Part shown: piece by piece, positions 25,020 through 35,069 of the stretch
Numbering within the stretch: position 1 is the first letter of the stretch
Layout of the letters: every line of letters begins with the position of its first letter
Assembly: GCF_003270085.1 (NCBI RefSeq)
Contig: NZ_QFDQ01000028.1
Span: 1-64,000, forward strand
Length of the DNA: 64,000 nucleotides
Reading direction: 5' to 3'
Source of the DNA: Streptomyces triticisoli
GTDB taxonomy: Bacteria > Actinomycetota > Actinomycetes > Streptomycetales > Streptomycetaceae
Made by a program: the position numbers and the translations under genes
The notes under the pieces: generated by a model
Database searches by the model: none
What the model saw: the letters and a program-made list of their open reading frames with translations, nothing else
What the model was told of the DNA's origin: nothing

Positions 25020-25613
25020 ATGAACCACGCCCAGCTCACCGCCCTCGGCCGTGCTCTCCGTCTCCTCGGCGAGCACGGCGAGGCCCTGACCGCCGACACG
25101 CCCGACGCCAAGCTGCACGAGGTGAGGACGGACCTTCGGCGTGCTCTGGAGTTGCTGGACGAGACCGTCACGACGGTCGCGCCCGCCACCCGGTGCCCCG
25201 AGCACCCGAACGGGCCCGTCGACAAGAGCGCGCCCGATCTCTGTCTGCTGTGCGAGACCCGGCGGCGGGCCGCCCGGCGGTCCGAGGTCAACGGGGCCTA
25301 TCCCTCGTACGACCGTTCCGCCGCCGAGCCCTCCGAGCCCGCCGACCGCGCACCCTCCCGCTACGGGGTGCGCGGGGACCGGCCGCAGCCCCAGCAGCGG
25401 TGGCTGCCGGAGCTGTGGAACGGGCGGGAGTGGCAGTTGTGCGGGACCCCGCGGCGGGACCGGCGCGAGGCGGAGCTGTTCATCAACGCCCAGCGCCGCG
25501 CCCCGCGTGCCGCGATGGCCTACCGGCTCGTGCACGAGTTCACCGACTACGAGGTGGTACGGATCTGGGGCCACCCCGTGCGGACCGACATCGAGCCGAT
25601 GGGCAACCTGTAG
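25020..25613 (+). CDS. conserved hypothetical protein
   Basis: 197 residues, unrecognised. It starts with a helical region (HAQLTALGRALRLLGEHGEA), has a Cys pair in RCPEHPNGPVDKSAPDLCL with CETRRR, and ends in a compact domain (RWLPELWNGREWQLCGTPRR, then VRIWGHPVRTDIEPMGNL). The Cys/His cluster may bind zinc. Similar proteins seem to be widespread in Streptomyces, from memory. It begins 35 bp after murQ, but a functional link is not evident. It converges on the old-yellow-enzyme gene with three bases between stops. Confidence 0.6.
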   Translation: MNHAQLTALGRALRLLGEHGEALTADTPDAKLHEVRTDLRRALELLDETVTTVAPATRCPEHPNGPVDKSAPDLCLLCETRRRAARRSEVNGAYPSYDRSAAEPSEPADRAPSRYGVRGDRPQPQQRWLPELWNGREWQLCGTPRRDRREAELFINAQRRAPRAAMAYRLVHEFTDYEVVRIWGHPVRTDIEPMGNL

Positions 25614-25616
25614 AGC

Positions 25617-26795
25617 TCAGCTGAGCGTCCGCAGCGACGCCGCGTCGTACGGCCTCAGCTCCTCGAACCGGCCGCCGAGGACCTTCGCCGCCCACTCGGG
25701 GTCCTGCAGCAGCGCGCGGCCCACGGCCACCAGGTCGAACTCGTCGCGCTCCATGCGGTCCAGCAGGTTGTCCAGGCTGCCGAGCGGCGCGCCCTCCCCC
25801 TGGAACGCCCTGTTGAAGTCGCCGTTCAGGCCGACCGAGCCGACGGAGATGACCTGCTTGCCCGTCAGCTTCTTCGTCCAGCCCGCCAGGTTGAGGTCGG
25901 AGCCCTCGAACTCGGGCAGCCAGTAGCGGCGCGTGGAGGCGTGGAAGACGTCCACGCCGGCCGCCGCGAGCGGGGTCAGGACCGCCTCCAGCTCCTCCGG
26001 GGTCTCGGCGAGGCGGGCGTCGTAGACCTCCTGCTTCCACTGCGAGTAGCGGAAGACGACGGGGAACTCCGGCGAGACGGACGCGCGGACCGCGGCCACG
26101 ATCTCGGCGGCGAACTTCGTCCGGGCCACCGGGTCGCCACCGTAGGCGTCGGTGCGGCGGTTGGTGCCGGCCCAGAGGAACTGGTCGATCAGATAGCCGT
26201 GGGCGCCGTGCAGTTCCACGCCGTCGAAGCCGATGCGCTCCGCGGCGGCGGCCGCCTCGGCGAACGCGCCGACGACGTCGTCCAGGTCCTTCTGGGTCAT
26301 CGCCTTGCCTGTGACCTCGGACTCGCCGACGCGCAGCCCGGAGGGGCCGACCGGCGGCGCGTCCGGGAACGGCGGCCGGTTCGGCTTGCGGACCATGCCG
26401 ATGTGCCACAGCTGCGGCACGATCGTGCCGCCCGCCGCGTGCACGGCCTCGGCGACCCTCGCCCATCCGGCCAGCTGCTCCTCGCCGTGGAACCGCGGCA
26501 CCCGGCTGCTCTCACCGGCCGAGTCGTGCCCCACGTACGTGCCCTCGGTGACGATCAGTCCGACACCGGCGGCGGCGCGGCGGGCGTAGTACGACAGCAC
26601 GTCCTCCCCCGGGATGCCGCCGGGCGAGAACATGCGGGTCATCGGTGCCATCACGATCCGGTTGGGGACGGTGAGACCGTTCAGCGTGACGGGACGGGAG
26701 AGGATCCGCGCCGCACGGGAGGCGGACCCGGACCCGGGCGCGGACTCTGAAGACGCGGGCTCTGAAGACGCGGGCTCTGAAGCGGTGGCGGTCAC
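25617..26795 (-). CDS. NADH:flavin oxidoreductase (old yellow enzyme family)
   Basis: 392 residues. FMN-binding TIM barrel: NRIVMAPMTRMFSPGGIPG, HDSAGESSRVPRFHG, PQLWHIGMVRKPNRPPF, DGVELHGAHGYLIDQFLW, GTNRRTDAYGG and FDLVAVGRALLQDPEW are the characteristic motifs. These enzymes reduce activated alkenes with NAD(P)H. The N-terminal 30 residues are a Ser/Glu/Pro-rich extension encoded by 15-bp tandem repeats (26745-26782). The start is GTG 26795. A palindrome lies 28 bp upstream and may be a regulator site, though no regulator gene is adjacent. Confidence 0.88.
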   Translation of the reverse strand: MTATASEPASSEPASSESAPGSGSASRAARILSRPVTLNGLTVPNRIVMAPMTRMFSPGGIPGEDVLSYYARRAAAGVGLIVTEGTYVGHDSAGESSRVPRFHGEEQLAGWARVAEAVHAAGGTIVPQLWHIGMVRKPNRPPFPDAPPVGPSGLRVGESEVTGKAMTQKDLDDVVGAFAEAAAAAERIGFDGVELHGAHGYLIDQFLWAGTNRRTDAYGGDPVARTKFAAEIVAAVRASVSPEFPVVFRYSQWKQEVYDARLAETPEELEAVLTPLAAAGVDVFHASTRRYWLPEFEGSDLNLAGWTKKLTGKQVISVGSVGLNGDFNRAFQGEGAPLGSLDNLLDRMERDEFDLVAVGRALLQDPEWAAKVLGGRFEELRPYDAASLRTLS

Positions 26796-26822
26796 GTGGG
26801 GGGCTCCTCGGAATCAGTCGGG

Positions 26823-26836
26823 ATACCAGATGGTAT
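26823..26836. promoter_or_regulatory. palindrome upstream of the flavin oxidoreductase gene
   Basis: ATACCAGATGGTAT: perfect 5-bp arms ATACC/GGTAT around AGAT, typical of a small dimeric repressor site. Two direct GTGCACAC copies follow at 26837-26844 and 26852-26859. Cognate regulator not identified. Confidence 0.4.
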
Positions 26837-26921
26837 GTGCACACGCATGGAGTGCACACTGGTGCCAACTGTGCCGTCCGCCACGGCATTCCGCCGTCTC
26901 CCGGCTGTGACCCGGAACACG

Positions 26922-26965
26922 CCGAGGGCGGCACCCCCTGCGTGAACAGGGGGTGCCGCCCTCGG
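26922..26965. terminator. terminator downstream of groEL2
   Basis: Perfect 19-bp inverted repeat (left 26922-26940, right 26947-26965; GC-rich) with a 6-base loop, 34 bases after the groEL2 stop. It may also stop transcription from the other side. Confidence 0.85.
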
Positions 26966-26999
26966 TACGTGACGGACGGGTCCGATCCTCCGAGGAGGA

Positions 27000-28793
<1,794 letters not shown>

Positions 28794-28896
28794 GGCATGG
28801 TCGAGTGCAAGCGCCTTCGGGGGATCAGCCCGGGCGAACGGGACGAAGGAGGCAGGATGAGGGGGCAGGACGAGGGGGACAGGGCGAGGGGACAAG

Positions 28897-28934
28897 ACGA
28901 AGGGCCCACACCTCGTAAGGTGTGGGCCCTTCGT
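28897..28934 (-). terminator. terminator of the cold-shock gene
   Basis: Perfect 17-bp inverted repeat ACGAAGGGCCCACACCT (28897-28913) and complement (28918-28934), 4-base loop, ending 11 bases after the cold-shock gene stop on the minus strand. Confidence 0.85.
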
Positions 28935-28945
28935 GTGAAGAACGT

Positions 28946-29149
28946 TCAGGCGGTGACGCGCACCATGTCGGCCTGCGGGCCCTTCTGGCCCTGCGAGATC
29001 TCGAACTCGACCCGCTGACCCTCTTCCAGCGAGCGGTAGCCGTCCATCTGGATCGCGCTGTAGTGGACGAAGACGTCCGCACCACCGTCGACCGCGATGA
29101 AGCCGTACCCCTTCTCCGCGTTGAACCACTTGACGGTGCCCTGAGCCAT
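28946..29149 (-). CDS. CspA-family cold-shock protein
   Basis: 67 residues. [18 protein letters not shown] and [10 protein letters not shown] contain the RNP1 (KGYGFI) and RNP2 (VFVHY) nucleic-acid-binding motifs of single cold-shock domains. It binds single-stranded RNA and DNA as an RNA chaperone. The start is the ATG at 29149; extending further upstream adds no family sequence. It lies just upstream, in the minus-strand sense, of groEL2. The 360-bp leader on its 5' side could include the structured mRNA leader typical for cold-shock genes. Confidence 0.95.
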   Translation of the reverse strand: MAQGTVKWFNAEKGYGFIAVDGGADVFVHYSAIQMDGYRSLEEGQRVEFEISQGQKGPQADMVRVTA

Positions 29150-29595
29150 GCCTAACTCCCCTATTACTGGCCCTTGCACAGATCCACACTTCGCGGATCC
29201 GGGTCAGACCTCACCCCCCATGGATTGGGGGCGTGCGCCGGAACGCGTCGACCGCGGCTGAATGTATCTGCCCAACTGCCGTCTGCAACAGGTCAATCGG
29301 ACGAGAATTCCGGACGCGAGCAGTCCGGAGTATGGCGGGAATTCATCCGAATTCAGGGCAAGTCGGGCCCCGCAAACAAGGCAAATGCCGCAAAAAGTCC
29401 ACACACTTTGGCTACTTCTTGTCGGACGTGCGGCAGGAATTCATGGCTCCGGACCCGGGGACCGGCGGTGCGTTCCCCAACTCTACCGCGCTCAATCACA
29501 CAGAATTGCCCCCTCCGCTTCTCTCACGGAGGGGGCAACCCCATGCACGTTCGGTGACGAAAATTACCGAAGGTAACGTTCGTCCGTGGAAACGA
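29150..29595. other. intergenic region upstream of the cold-shock gene
   Basis: 446 bp between the cold-shock gene and the MoaD-like gene. It holds the MoaD-side terminator (29506-29538), a short hairpin (CCCCCA 29215-29220 with TGGGGG 29226-29231), and an A+T-richer stretch near 29330-29460. No gene is supported. It probably carries the cold-shock promoter and mRNA leader. Confidence 0.5.
29506..29538 (-). terminator. terminator of the thrC-like/MoaD-like operon
   Basis: TTGCCCCCTCCG (29506-29517) with its complement (29527-29538), 12-bp perfect stem and 9-base loop, about 58 bases past the MoaD-like stop. Confidence 0.75.
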
Positions 29596-29871
29596 TCAGC
29601 CGCCGGCGACGGCCGGGATGATCGAGACGCCCGCGCCGTCCGGCGTGACCGTCTTGAGCCCCTGCTCGAAGCGGACGTCGTCGTCGTTGACGTAGACGTT
29701 GACGAAGCGGCGCAGTTCGCCCTGGTCGTCCAGGACGCGGGCGGCGATGCCCGTGTGGTTCTTCTCCAGGTCGGAGATGACCTCACCGAGGGTCGCCCCC
29801 TCGGCACTGACCTCGGCCTGACCGCCGGTGTAGGTGCGAAGGATGGTCGGGATGCGAACGGTCACGCTCAT
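29596..29871 (-). CDS. MoaD/ThiS-like sulfur carrier protein
   Basis: 91 residues. A ubiquitin-like beta-grasp fold is implied by TVRIPTILRTYTGGQAEVSA, LGEVISDLEKNHTGIAARV, RFVNVYVNDDDVRF, and the end VSIIPAVAGG: the terminal Gly-Gly is what sulfur carriers need for adenylation and thiocarboxylation. The ATG overlaps the stop of the preceding thrC-like gene (ATGA), so both are translated together. No JAMM peptidase or CysM gene is adjacent. With the SAM-I riboswitch upstream of the operon, it probably supplies sulfur to the PLP enzyme made from the same transcript. I recall that such a pair has been named MetM-MetO in Streptomyces; this should be verified. Confidence 0.85.
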   Translation of the reverse strand: MSVTVRIPTILRTYTGGQAEVSAEGATLGEVISDLEKNHTGIAARVLDDQGELRRFVNVYVNDDDVRFEQGLKTVTPDGAGVSIIPAVAGG

Positions 29872-31154
29872 TGCAGGCCAGCCTCTCGGAAGGAGTCCAG
29901 GTTCGGGCGGATCGTCGCGGTGAGCCCGGTACCGGCCACCGCGTCCAGCGTCTTCAGGCCGTCGCCGGTGTTGAGGACGACGGTGGTCTTCGTCGGGTCG
30001 AGGGCGCCCGCCTCGATCAGCTTCCTCGTCACGCCGACCGTCACACCGCCGGCCGTCTCCGCGAAGATGCCCTCGGTGCGGGCGAGCAGCTTGATGGCGT
30101 CCACGACCTGTTCGTCCGTCACGTCCTCCACGGCACCGCCGGTGCGGCGCGCGATGTCCAGGACGTACGGGCCGTCGGCCGGGTTGCCGATGGCGAGCGA
30201 CTTGGCGATGGTGTCCGGCTTCTGCGGCCGTACGACGTCGTGGCCGGCCTTGAAGGCGGCGGACACCGGGGAGCAGCCCTCCGCCTGCGCACCGAAGATC
30301 TTGTACGGCCTGTCCTCGACCAGCCCCAGCTCGACCAGCTCCCGCAGGCCCTTGTCGACCTTGGTGAGCTGCGAGCCGGAGGCGATCGGGACGACGATCT
30401 GGTCGGGCAGCTCCCAGCCGAGCTGCTCGCAGATCTCGTACGCCAGCGTCTTGGACCCTTCCGCGTAGTACGGCCGCAGGTTGACGTTGACGAAGCCCCA
30501 GCCCTCGCCGGCCGGGTCGCCGATCAGCTCGGAGCAGAAGCGGTTCACGTCGTCGTAGTTGCCCTCGATGCCGACGAGTTCGCCGCCGTAGACCGCGGCC
30601 ATGACGACCTTGCCCTGCTCCAGGTCGTGCGGGATGAACACGCAGGAGCGCAGGCCGGCGCGGGCGGCGGCGGCGCCGACGGCACCGGCGAGGTTGCCGG
30701 TGGAGGAGCAGGACAGGGTGGTGAAGCCGAAGGCGCGCGCGGCCTCCAGGGCCTGGGCGACCACACGGTCCTTGAAGGAGTGCGTCGGGTTGCCGGAGTC
30801 GTCCTTGACGAAGAGCCTGCCGGCGTCGACACCGAGCTCGCGGGCGAGGCGGTCGGCCTGGACGAGCCGGGTCCAGCCCGGGTTGAGGTTCGGCTTGCCG
30901 GCCACGTCCGCGGGGACGGGCAGCAGCGGCGCGTAGCGCCAGAGGTTCGCGGGGCCCGCTTCGATCCTCTTGCGCAGCCCCTCGGTGTCGTAGCCCGAGA
31001 AGTCGTAGGCGATCTCCAGCGGCCCGAAACACTCCTCGCAGGCGAAGACCGGGCCGAGAGGAACGCGGTGACCGCACTCGCGGCAGCTCAGAGCCGCGGC
31101 GGGGCCGAGGTCGACGGTGGAGTCGGTGCTGCTTGCGACAGTCTGCACAGCCAT
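29868..31154 (-). CDS. thrC: threonine-synthase-like PLP enzyme, possible O-phosphohomoserine-dependent homocysteine synthase
   Basis: 428 residues. The N-terminal zinc-ribbon has two CxxC pairs (SCRECGH, ACEECFG). The PLP lysine is in THSFKDRVVAQ, followed by SCSSTGNLAGAVGAAAARA. This is the class of threonine synthase that acts on O-phosphohomoserine. Unexpected context: a SAM-I riboswitch upstream and a coupled MoaD-type sulfur carrier downstream, both signs of sulfur-amino-acid synthesis. The classical hom-thrC-thrB operon, if present elsewhere in the genome, would make this the second copy, acting as a homocysteine synthase (MetM). The distinction cannot be made from sequence by eye. Start ATG 31154. 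Confidence 0.88.
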   Translation of the reverse strand: MAVQTVASSTDSTVDLGPAAALSCRECGHRVPLGPVFACEECFGPLEIAYDFSGYDTEGLRKRIEAGPANLWRYAPLLPVPADVAGKPNLNPGWTRLVQADRLARELGVDAGRLFVKDDSGNPTHSFKDRVVAQALEAARAFGFTTLSCSSTGNLAGAVGAAAARAGLRSCVFIPHDLEQGKVVMAAVYGGELVGIEGNYDDVNRFCSELIGDPAGEGWGFVNVNLRPYYAEGSKTLAYEICEQLGWELPDQIVVPIASGSQLTKVDKGLRELVELGLVEDRPYKIFGAQAEGCSPVSAAFKAGHDVVRPQKPDTIAKSLAIGNPADGPYVLDIARRTGGAVEDVTDEQVVDAIKLLARTEGIFAETAGGVTVGVTRKLIEAGALDPTKTTVVLNTGDGLKTLDAVAGTGLTATIRPNLDSFREAGLQ

Positions 31155-31174
31155 GTGAGGCGAGGCCCTTTCTC

Positions 31175-31355
31175 CTCATCTTCCTCACGACGCATCTCGC
31201 CGTGAGACGGAATTGGCACCTTCCCTAGCCGGGAGCCTCGCTAAGACGATCGACGGCGGTCAGTGATCACTGATCACTGGCCGGCGGTCTACGAGAACCG
31301 GCTGGAGGGTTGCCGGGGCTTCAACGGGCCGTGTCCCTCTGCCCCTCTGGATGAG
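31175..31355 (-). promoter_or_regulatory. SAM-I (S-box) riboswitch
   Basis: Read on the minus strand: CTCATCC then AGAGGGGCAGAGGGACACGG, CCCGTTGAAGCCCCGGCAACC, a variable arm, then GGGAAGGTGCCAATTCC and a closing GGAAGATGAG. These are the S-box core motifs (GAGGGA, the TGAAACCC-like segment, GGCAACC, AGGTGCCAATTCC) with P1 closing strands CTCATC/GATGAG. The element ends 20 bases before the thrC-like ATG. In actinobacteria such elements generally act at translation initiation. High SAM should turn the operon off. Confidence 0.92.
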
Positions 31356-31485
31356 CTGTATGCGGTTGTGAGGCGGCGACCCCCGGCATGCGATGGTCGT
31401 CCGCGTTGTTCAAGACTGTAACCGAAGGCCACGACCGTCGAGATGGTCGTCCGAAGCGCGAGACGACCGTGAGGAGCCGCAGACC

Positions 31486-32457
31486 GTGCTGGAAGAAGTC
31501 GAGCGCTGGCTCGCCACCCGCTCCTGGTCCGTGGCCGACCGCCCGCTCCGCCAGATCCTCGCCGCCAAGCAGCGCACCGGCCAGACGGTCTCCGTCGTGC
31601 TGCCCGCGCTGAACGAGGAGGAGACGGTCGGCGACATCGTCACCGCCATCCGCCGCGACCTCGTGGAGGGGGCGCCGCTCGTCGACGAGATCGTCGTCGT
31701 CGACTCCGCCTCCACCGACCGCACCTCCGAGGTCGCCGCCGCCGCGGGCGCGCGCGTCGTGCACCGCGACGAGATCCTGCCGCGCCTGCCGGCGGTGCCC
31801 GGCAAGGGCGAGGTGCTGTGGCGCTCCCTGCTCGTCACCCGCGGGGACGTCGTCTGCTTCGTCGACGCCGACCTCAGGGAGTTCTCCTCCGACTTCGTCA
31901 CCGGCATCGTGGGCCCGCTGCTCACCGAACCCGGCGTCGACCTGGTCAAGGCCATGTACGACCGCCCCCTGACCGTGTCCGACGGGCGCGCCTCCGGCAC
32001 GGCCTCCGCCGGGCAGGGCGGGCGGGTCACCGAGCTGATGGCGCGCCCGCTGCTCAACCTGCACTGGCCGCAGCTGGCCGGCTTCGTGCAGCCGCTCGGC
32101 GGCGAGTACGCGGCCCGCCGCTCCCTGCTCGAACAGCTGCCGTTCCCCGTCGGCTACGGCGTCGAACTCGGCATGCTGGTCGACGCGCTGCACCTGGTGG
32201 GCCTGGACGCCCTCGCCCAGGTCGACGTCGGCGTGCGCAGGCACCGGCACCAGGACGGGCAGGCGCTCGGCCGGATGGCCGCCGCGATCTACCGCACCGC
32301 CCAACTGCGCCTGGCCCGCGGCCATCTCGTCCGCCCCTTGCTCACCCAGTTCGAGCGCGGCGAGGACGGCTTCGAGCCGCGGACGTACTCCGTGGACACC
32401 GAGGAGCGGCCGCCCATGGCCGAGATCGCGGAGTACGCGGCCCGGAAGGTGGCGTGA
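31486..32457 (+). CDS. gpgS: glucosyl-3-phosphoglycerate synthase
   Basis: 323 residues from GTG 31486, chosen because GAGGAG lies at 31471-31476. GT2/GT81 family: VSVVLPALNEEETVGDIV, DEIVVVDSASTDRTSEVA, CFVDADLREFSSDFVTGIVG (the DAD metal-binding motif), and PQLAGFVQPLGGEYA. It makes glucosyl-3-phosphoglycerate from 3-phosphoglycerate and a nucleotide-glucose, the first step toward glucosylglycerate, a compatible solute and polysaccharide precursor. It is divergent from the SAM-riboswitch-controlled operon. The trehalose-type genes downstream suggest a shared osmolyte function. Confidence 0.88.
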   Translation: MLEEVERWLATRSWSVADRPLRQILAAKQRTGQTVSVVLPALNEEETVGDIVTAIRRDLVEGAPLVDEIVVVDSASTDRTSEVAAAAGARVVHRDEILPRLPAVPGKGEVLWRSLLVTRGDVVCFVDADLREFSSDFVTGIVGPLLTEPGVDLVKAMYDRPLTVSDGRASGTASAGQGGRVTELMARPLLNLHWPQLAGFVQPLGGEYAARRSLLEQLPFPVGYGVELGMLVDALHLVGLDALAQVDVGVRRHRHQDGQALGRMAAAIYRTAQLRLARGHLVRPLLTQFERGEDGFEPRTYSVDTEERPPMAEIAEYAARKVA

Positions 32458-32540
32458 AACGCCGGCCTGTGCCGGGTACGGCCGTCTACGAAGCGGAACC
32501 GTACGTTTGAGCGCTTCCGGGCCGGGCTAGGTTGAGGACC

Positions 32541-33971
32541 ATGGCTTCAACCCACGGTGCCGAGGTGTTGGTCGCGTCCAATCGCGGCCCGGTTTCGTAC
32601 GAGGTGCGCGAGGACGGCTCGCTGAACGCCAGGCGCGGAGGCGGAGGGCTGGTCTCGGGGCTGTCCGCGATCGGTCCGGACGCGGGCGCGGTCTGGGTGT
32701 GTGCCGCGCTGAGCGACGCCGACCGGGAGGCGGCACGCCGCTTCGAGGGCGGACGCCGGCTGCCGTCGGAGGCGACCGGCGGACAGCGGGTGCGGATGCT
32801 CGACATCGACGCGGACGTGTTCTCCGACGCGTACAACGGCATCGCCAACTCGGTGCTGTGGTTCGTCCACCACATGCTCTACCAGACCCCCCTGGAGCCG
32901 GTCTTCGACGCGGAGTTCCGGCGTCAGTGGGCGTCGTACGAGGCCTACAACCGGGCCTTCGCGCAGGCGCTGGCGGAGGAGGCGGCCGAGGGCGCGGCCG
33001 TGATCGTGCAGGACTACCACCTGACGCTCGTGCCGGGCATGCTGCGCGACTTCCGGCCGGATGTGCGGATCGGGCACTTCTCGCACACGCCGTGGGCACC
33101 GGTGGACTACTTCCGGATGCTCCCCGACGACATCGCCGAGCAGGTGCTGCGCGGGATGCTGGGCGCGGACCGGCTGGGCTTCCTCACCCGGCGGTGGGCG
33201 GACGCCTTCGCCGGCTGCTGCGACGCCCTCGTCGGCGGGCTCGGCGGCACCCGGATCGGGGTGCACGGGCTGGGCGCGGACGCCGAGTTCCTGCGGGAGC
33301 GGTCGCATCGGGCCGACGTCAAGGAGCGGATGGTGGCGCTGCGCGAGGAGATCGGCACGGCTCCGGACGGGGGTGCGCGCAGGACGATCGTGCGGGTGGA
33401 CCGGACGGAGCTGTCCAAGAACATCGTGCGGGGGCTGCTCGCCTACCGGCAGCTGCTGGAGGACCGGCCGGAGTGGCGCGAGCGGGTGGTGCATCTCGCG
33501 TTCGCGTATCCGTCGCGGCAGGACCTCGCCGTGTACCGGGAGTACACCGCCGAGGTGCGGCGGGTGGCGGAGGAGATCAACGAGCGGTACGGGACGGCCG
33601 GGTGGCGGCCGGTCCTGCTGCACGTCAGGGACGACTTCGCGCGGTCGCTGGCGGCGTACCGGATCGCGGACGTGGCGCTGGTCAATCCGATCCGGGACGG
33701 GATGAACCTGGTGGCCAAGGAGGTGCCGGTCGTCTCCGACTCGGGGTGTGCGCTGGTGCTGTCGCGGGAGGCGGGGGCGTATGCGGAGCTGGGGGACGAT
33801 GCGGTGGTCGTCAATCCGTACGACGTGGTGGGGACGGCGGGGGCGTTGCACGAGGCGTTGAGCATGGGGGGTGCGGAACGGGTGGAGCGGACCAAGCGGC
33901 TGGCTGCCGCCGCGACTGCGCTTCCTCCGGCTCAGTGGTTCCTGGATCAGCTGGGGGAGCTGAACGGATGA
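32541..33971 (+). CDS. otsA: trehalose-6-phosphate synthase family (GT20)
   Basis: 476 residues. Motifs: VLVASNRGPVSYEV, RRGGGGLVSGL, VIVQDYHLTLVPGMLRDFRP, IGHFSHTPWAPVDYFRMLP, VDRTELSKNIVRGLLAY, and PIRDGMNLVAKEVPV. It transfers glucose from a nucleotide donor to glucose 6-phosphate. HTPWAP replaces the more usual HTPFPS, so close substrate relatives such as a glucosylglycerol-type enzyme cannot be excluded. The start is ATG 32541 (GAGG just upstream). It is convergent with otsB across an inverted-repeat region. Family assignment is strong; product specificity less so. Confidence 0.85.
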   Translation: MASTHGAEVLVASNRGPVSYEVREDGSLNARRGGGGLVSGLSAIGPDAGAVWVCAALSDADREAARRFEGGRRLPSEATGGQRVRMLDIDADVFSDAYNGIANSVLWFVHHMLYQTPLEPVFDAEFRRQWASYEAYNRAFAQALAEEAAEGAAVIVQDYHLTLVPGMLRDFRPDVRIGHFSHTPWAPVDYFRMLPDDIAEQVLRGMLGADRLGFLTRRWADAFAGCCDALVGGLGGTRIGVHGLGADAEFLRERSHRADVKERMVALREEIGTAPDGGARRTIVRVDRTELSKNIVRGLLAYRQLLEDRPEWRERVVHLAFAYPSRQDLAVYREYTAEVRRVAEEINERYGTAGWRPVLLHVRDDFARSLAAYRIADVALVNPIRDGMNLVAKEVPVVSDSGCALVLSREAGAYAELGDDAVVVNPYDVVGTAGALHEALSMGGAERVERTKRLAAAATALPPAQWFLDQLGELNG

Positions 33972-34032
33972 TGAGTGAGCCCCCTGGGTGGGGTGGCCGT
34001 CACGTGGGTCACGCAGCCCGGCACTGACGGGT

Positions 34033-34120
34033 TGCCTCCCCCAAGCTCTCGGCTGCGCTCGAGCAGGGGGACCCCCAGCGCCCTGGGGGTCCCCTCAGGC
34101 ATTCCGCACTGGGGGAGGCA
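34033..34120. repeat. nested inverted-repeat element between otsA and otsB
   Basis: Outer arms TGCCTCCCCCA (34033-34043) and TGGGGGAGGCA (34110-34120) enclose an inner perfect stem GGGACCCCCAG (34068-34078) / CTGGGGGTCCC (34083-34093) with a 4-base loop. The left part, CAAGCTCTCGGCTGCGCTCG, is a repeat recalled as dispersed between genes in Streptomyces chromosomes, like a REP unit. Between convergent genes it probably also terminates both. Confidence 0.7.
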
Positions 34121-34156
34121 CGACTGCCCGCGGCTACGGCGCACGGCTGCCCGCGG

Positions 34157-35029
34157 CTAGATGCGGTCCGCCAGGTTCCTCAGCAGCTCAACCACCCCCG
34201 CCGGGCCGTCCACCACCAGGTCCGCCCGTTCCGACAGTTCCGTGACCTCTGTGCTGCCGCTGCAGACCAGGACCCCCGGCAGGCCGTCCGAGCGGAGTTT
34301 CTCCACCGCGGCATAGGCGGGGAGGTCGCCCAGGTCGTCGCCGGCGTAGAGGAGCGAGGCGGGGCCCAGGTCGCGGACGTAGTCCAGGAGGGCGACGCCC
34401 TTGTCCATGCCCGGGGGCCGCAGTTCGAGGACCATCCGGCCGGGTTCGACGATCAGGCCGTGGCGGGTGGCCAGGTCGGTGAGGGGTTCGCGGAGCAGTT
34501 CGAAGGCGGCCTGGGGGTCGTCGGCGCGGCGGGTGTGGACGGCGACGGAGCGGCCCTTCTCCTCGGTCCAGGTGCCGTGCCAGGCGCCGACCCGGTCCAG
34601 GAGGCCGGGCAGTTCGGCGCGGACCGCGGCGACCCCGGGGTGCGGGGGCGGCGCGGTGACGGTGCCCGTGGCGGCGTCCCAGCGCTCGGCGCCGTAGTGG
34701 CCGAGGACGACGAGGTGTTCCAGACCGGGTACGCCCGCGAAGCCGCCGTGCCGTACCGCGACGCCGGCCGGGCGGCCGGTGACCACCGCGACGGCGGCCA
34801 CCTTGGGGGCGAGCGCGGCGAGCGCGGGCACCGCGTCCGGGTGGGCCCGGGCCTGGTCGGGGTCGGGCACGATCGGGGCGAGCGTCCCGTCGAAGTCGAG
34901 CGCGATCACCGCGTGCTCCGGTCGCGCGAGGATCGCGGCGAGCCCGTCCCGGCCGGCCCGGGTGGCGGGCGTCGGCAGGGAGGGGACGGGGCGGGTCGGG
35001 TCGGTGGGGTGACTGTCCTGGCTTCCCAT
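34157..35029 (-). CDS. otsB: trehalose-phosphatase (HAD superfamily)
   Basis: 290 residues. HAD motif I is VIALDFDGTLAPIV (nucleophile and acid/base Asp pair), motif II is VVTGRPAGVA-like, and the C-terminal DDLGDLPAYAAVEKL carries the metal-binding Asp. It removes phosphate from trehalose 6-phosphate to give trehalose, a stress solute in spores and hyphae. The first 30 residues (SHPTDPTRPVPSLPTP) are a low-complexity extension. Located beside the otsA-like gene in convergent orientation, with the DUF3263 gene upstream on the same strand. Confidence 0.9.
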   Translation of the reverse strand: MGSQDSHPTDPTRPVPSLPTPATRAGRDGLAAILARPEHAVIALDFDGTLAPIVPDPDQARAHPDAVPALAALAPKVAAVAVVTGRPAGVAVRHGGFAGVPGLEHLVVLGHYGAERWDAATGTVTAPPPHPGVAAVRAELPGLLDRVGAWHGTWTEEKGRSVAVHTRRADDPQAAFELLREPLTDLATRHGLIVEPGRMVLELRPPGMDKGVALLDYVRDLGPASLLYAGDDLGDLPAYAAVEKLRSDGLPGVLVCSGSTEVTELSERADLVVDGPAGVVELLRNLADRI

Positions 35030-35069
35030 ACGCCGAACCTATCCACACACGGCCACGCGCACTCCTCCG

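Noticed and set aside
25617-26795. 12-oxophytodienoate reductase-type enzyme as part of a detoxification operon with a TetR regulator
   Set aside because: Only the enzyme and an upstream palindrome are visible; no regulator gene is adjacent.
31263-31285. Palindrome-like CAGTGATCACTGATCACTG as an operator upstream of the thrC-like gene
   Set aside because: It falls inside the SAM-I riboswitch and is explained as a peripheral helix of its variable arm.
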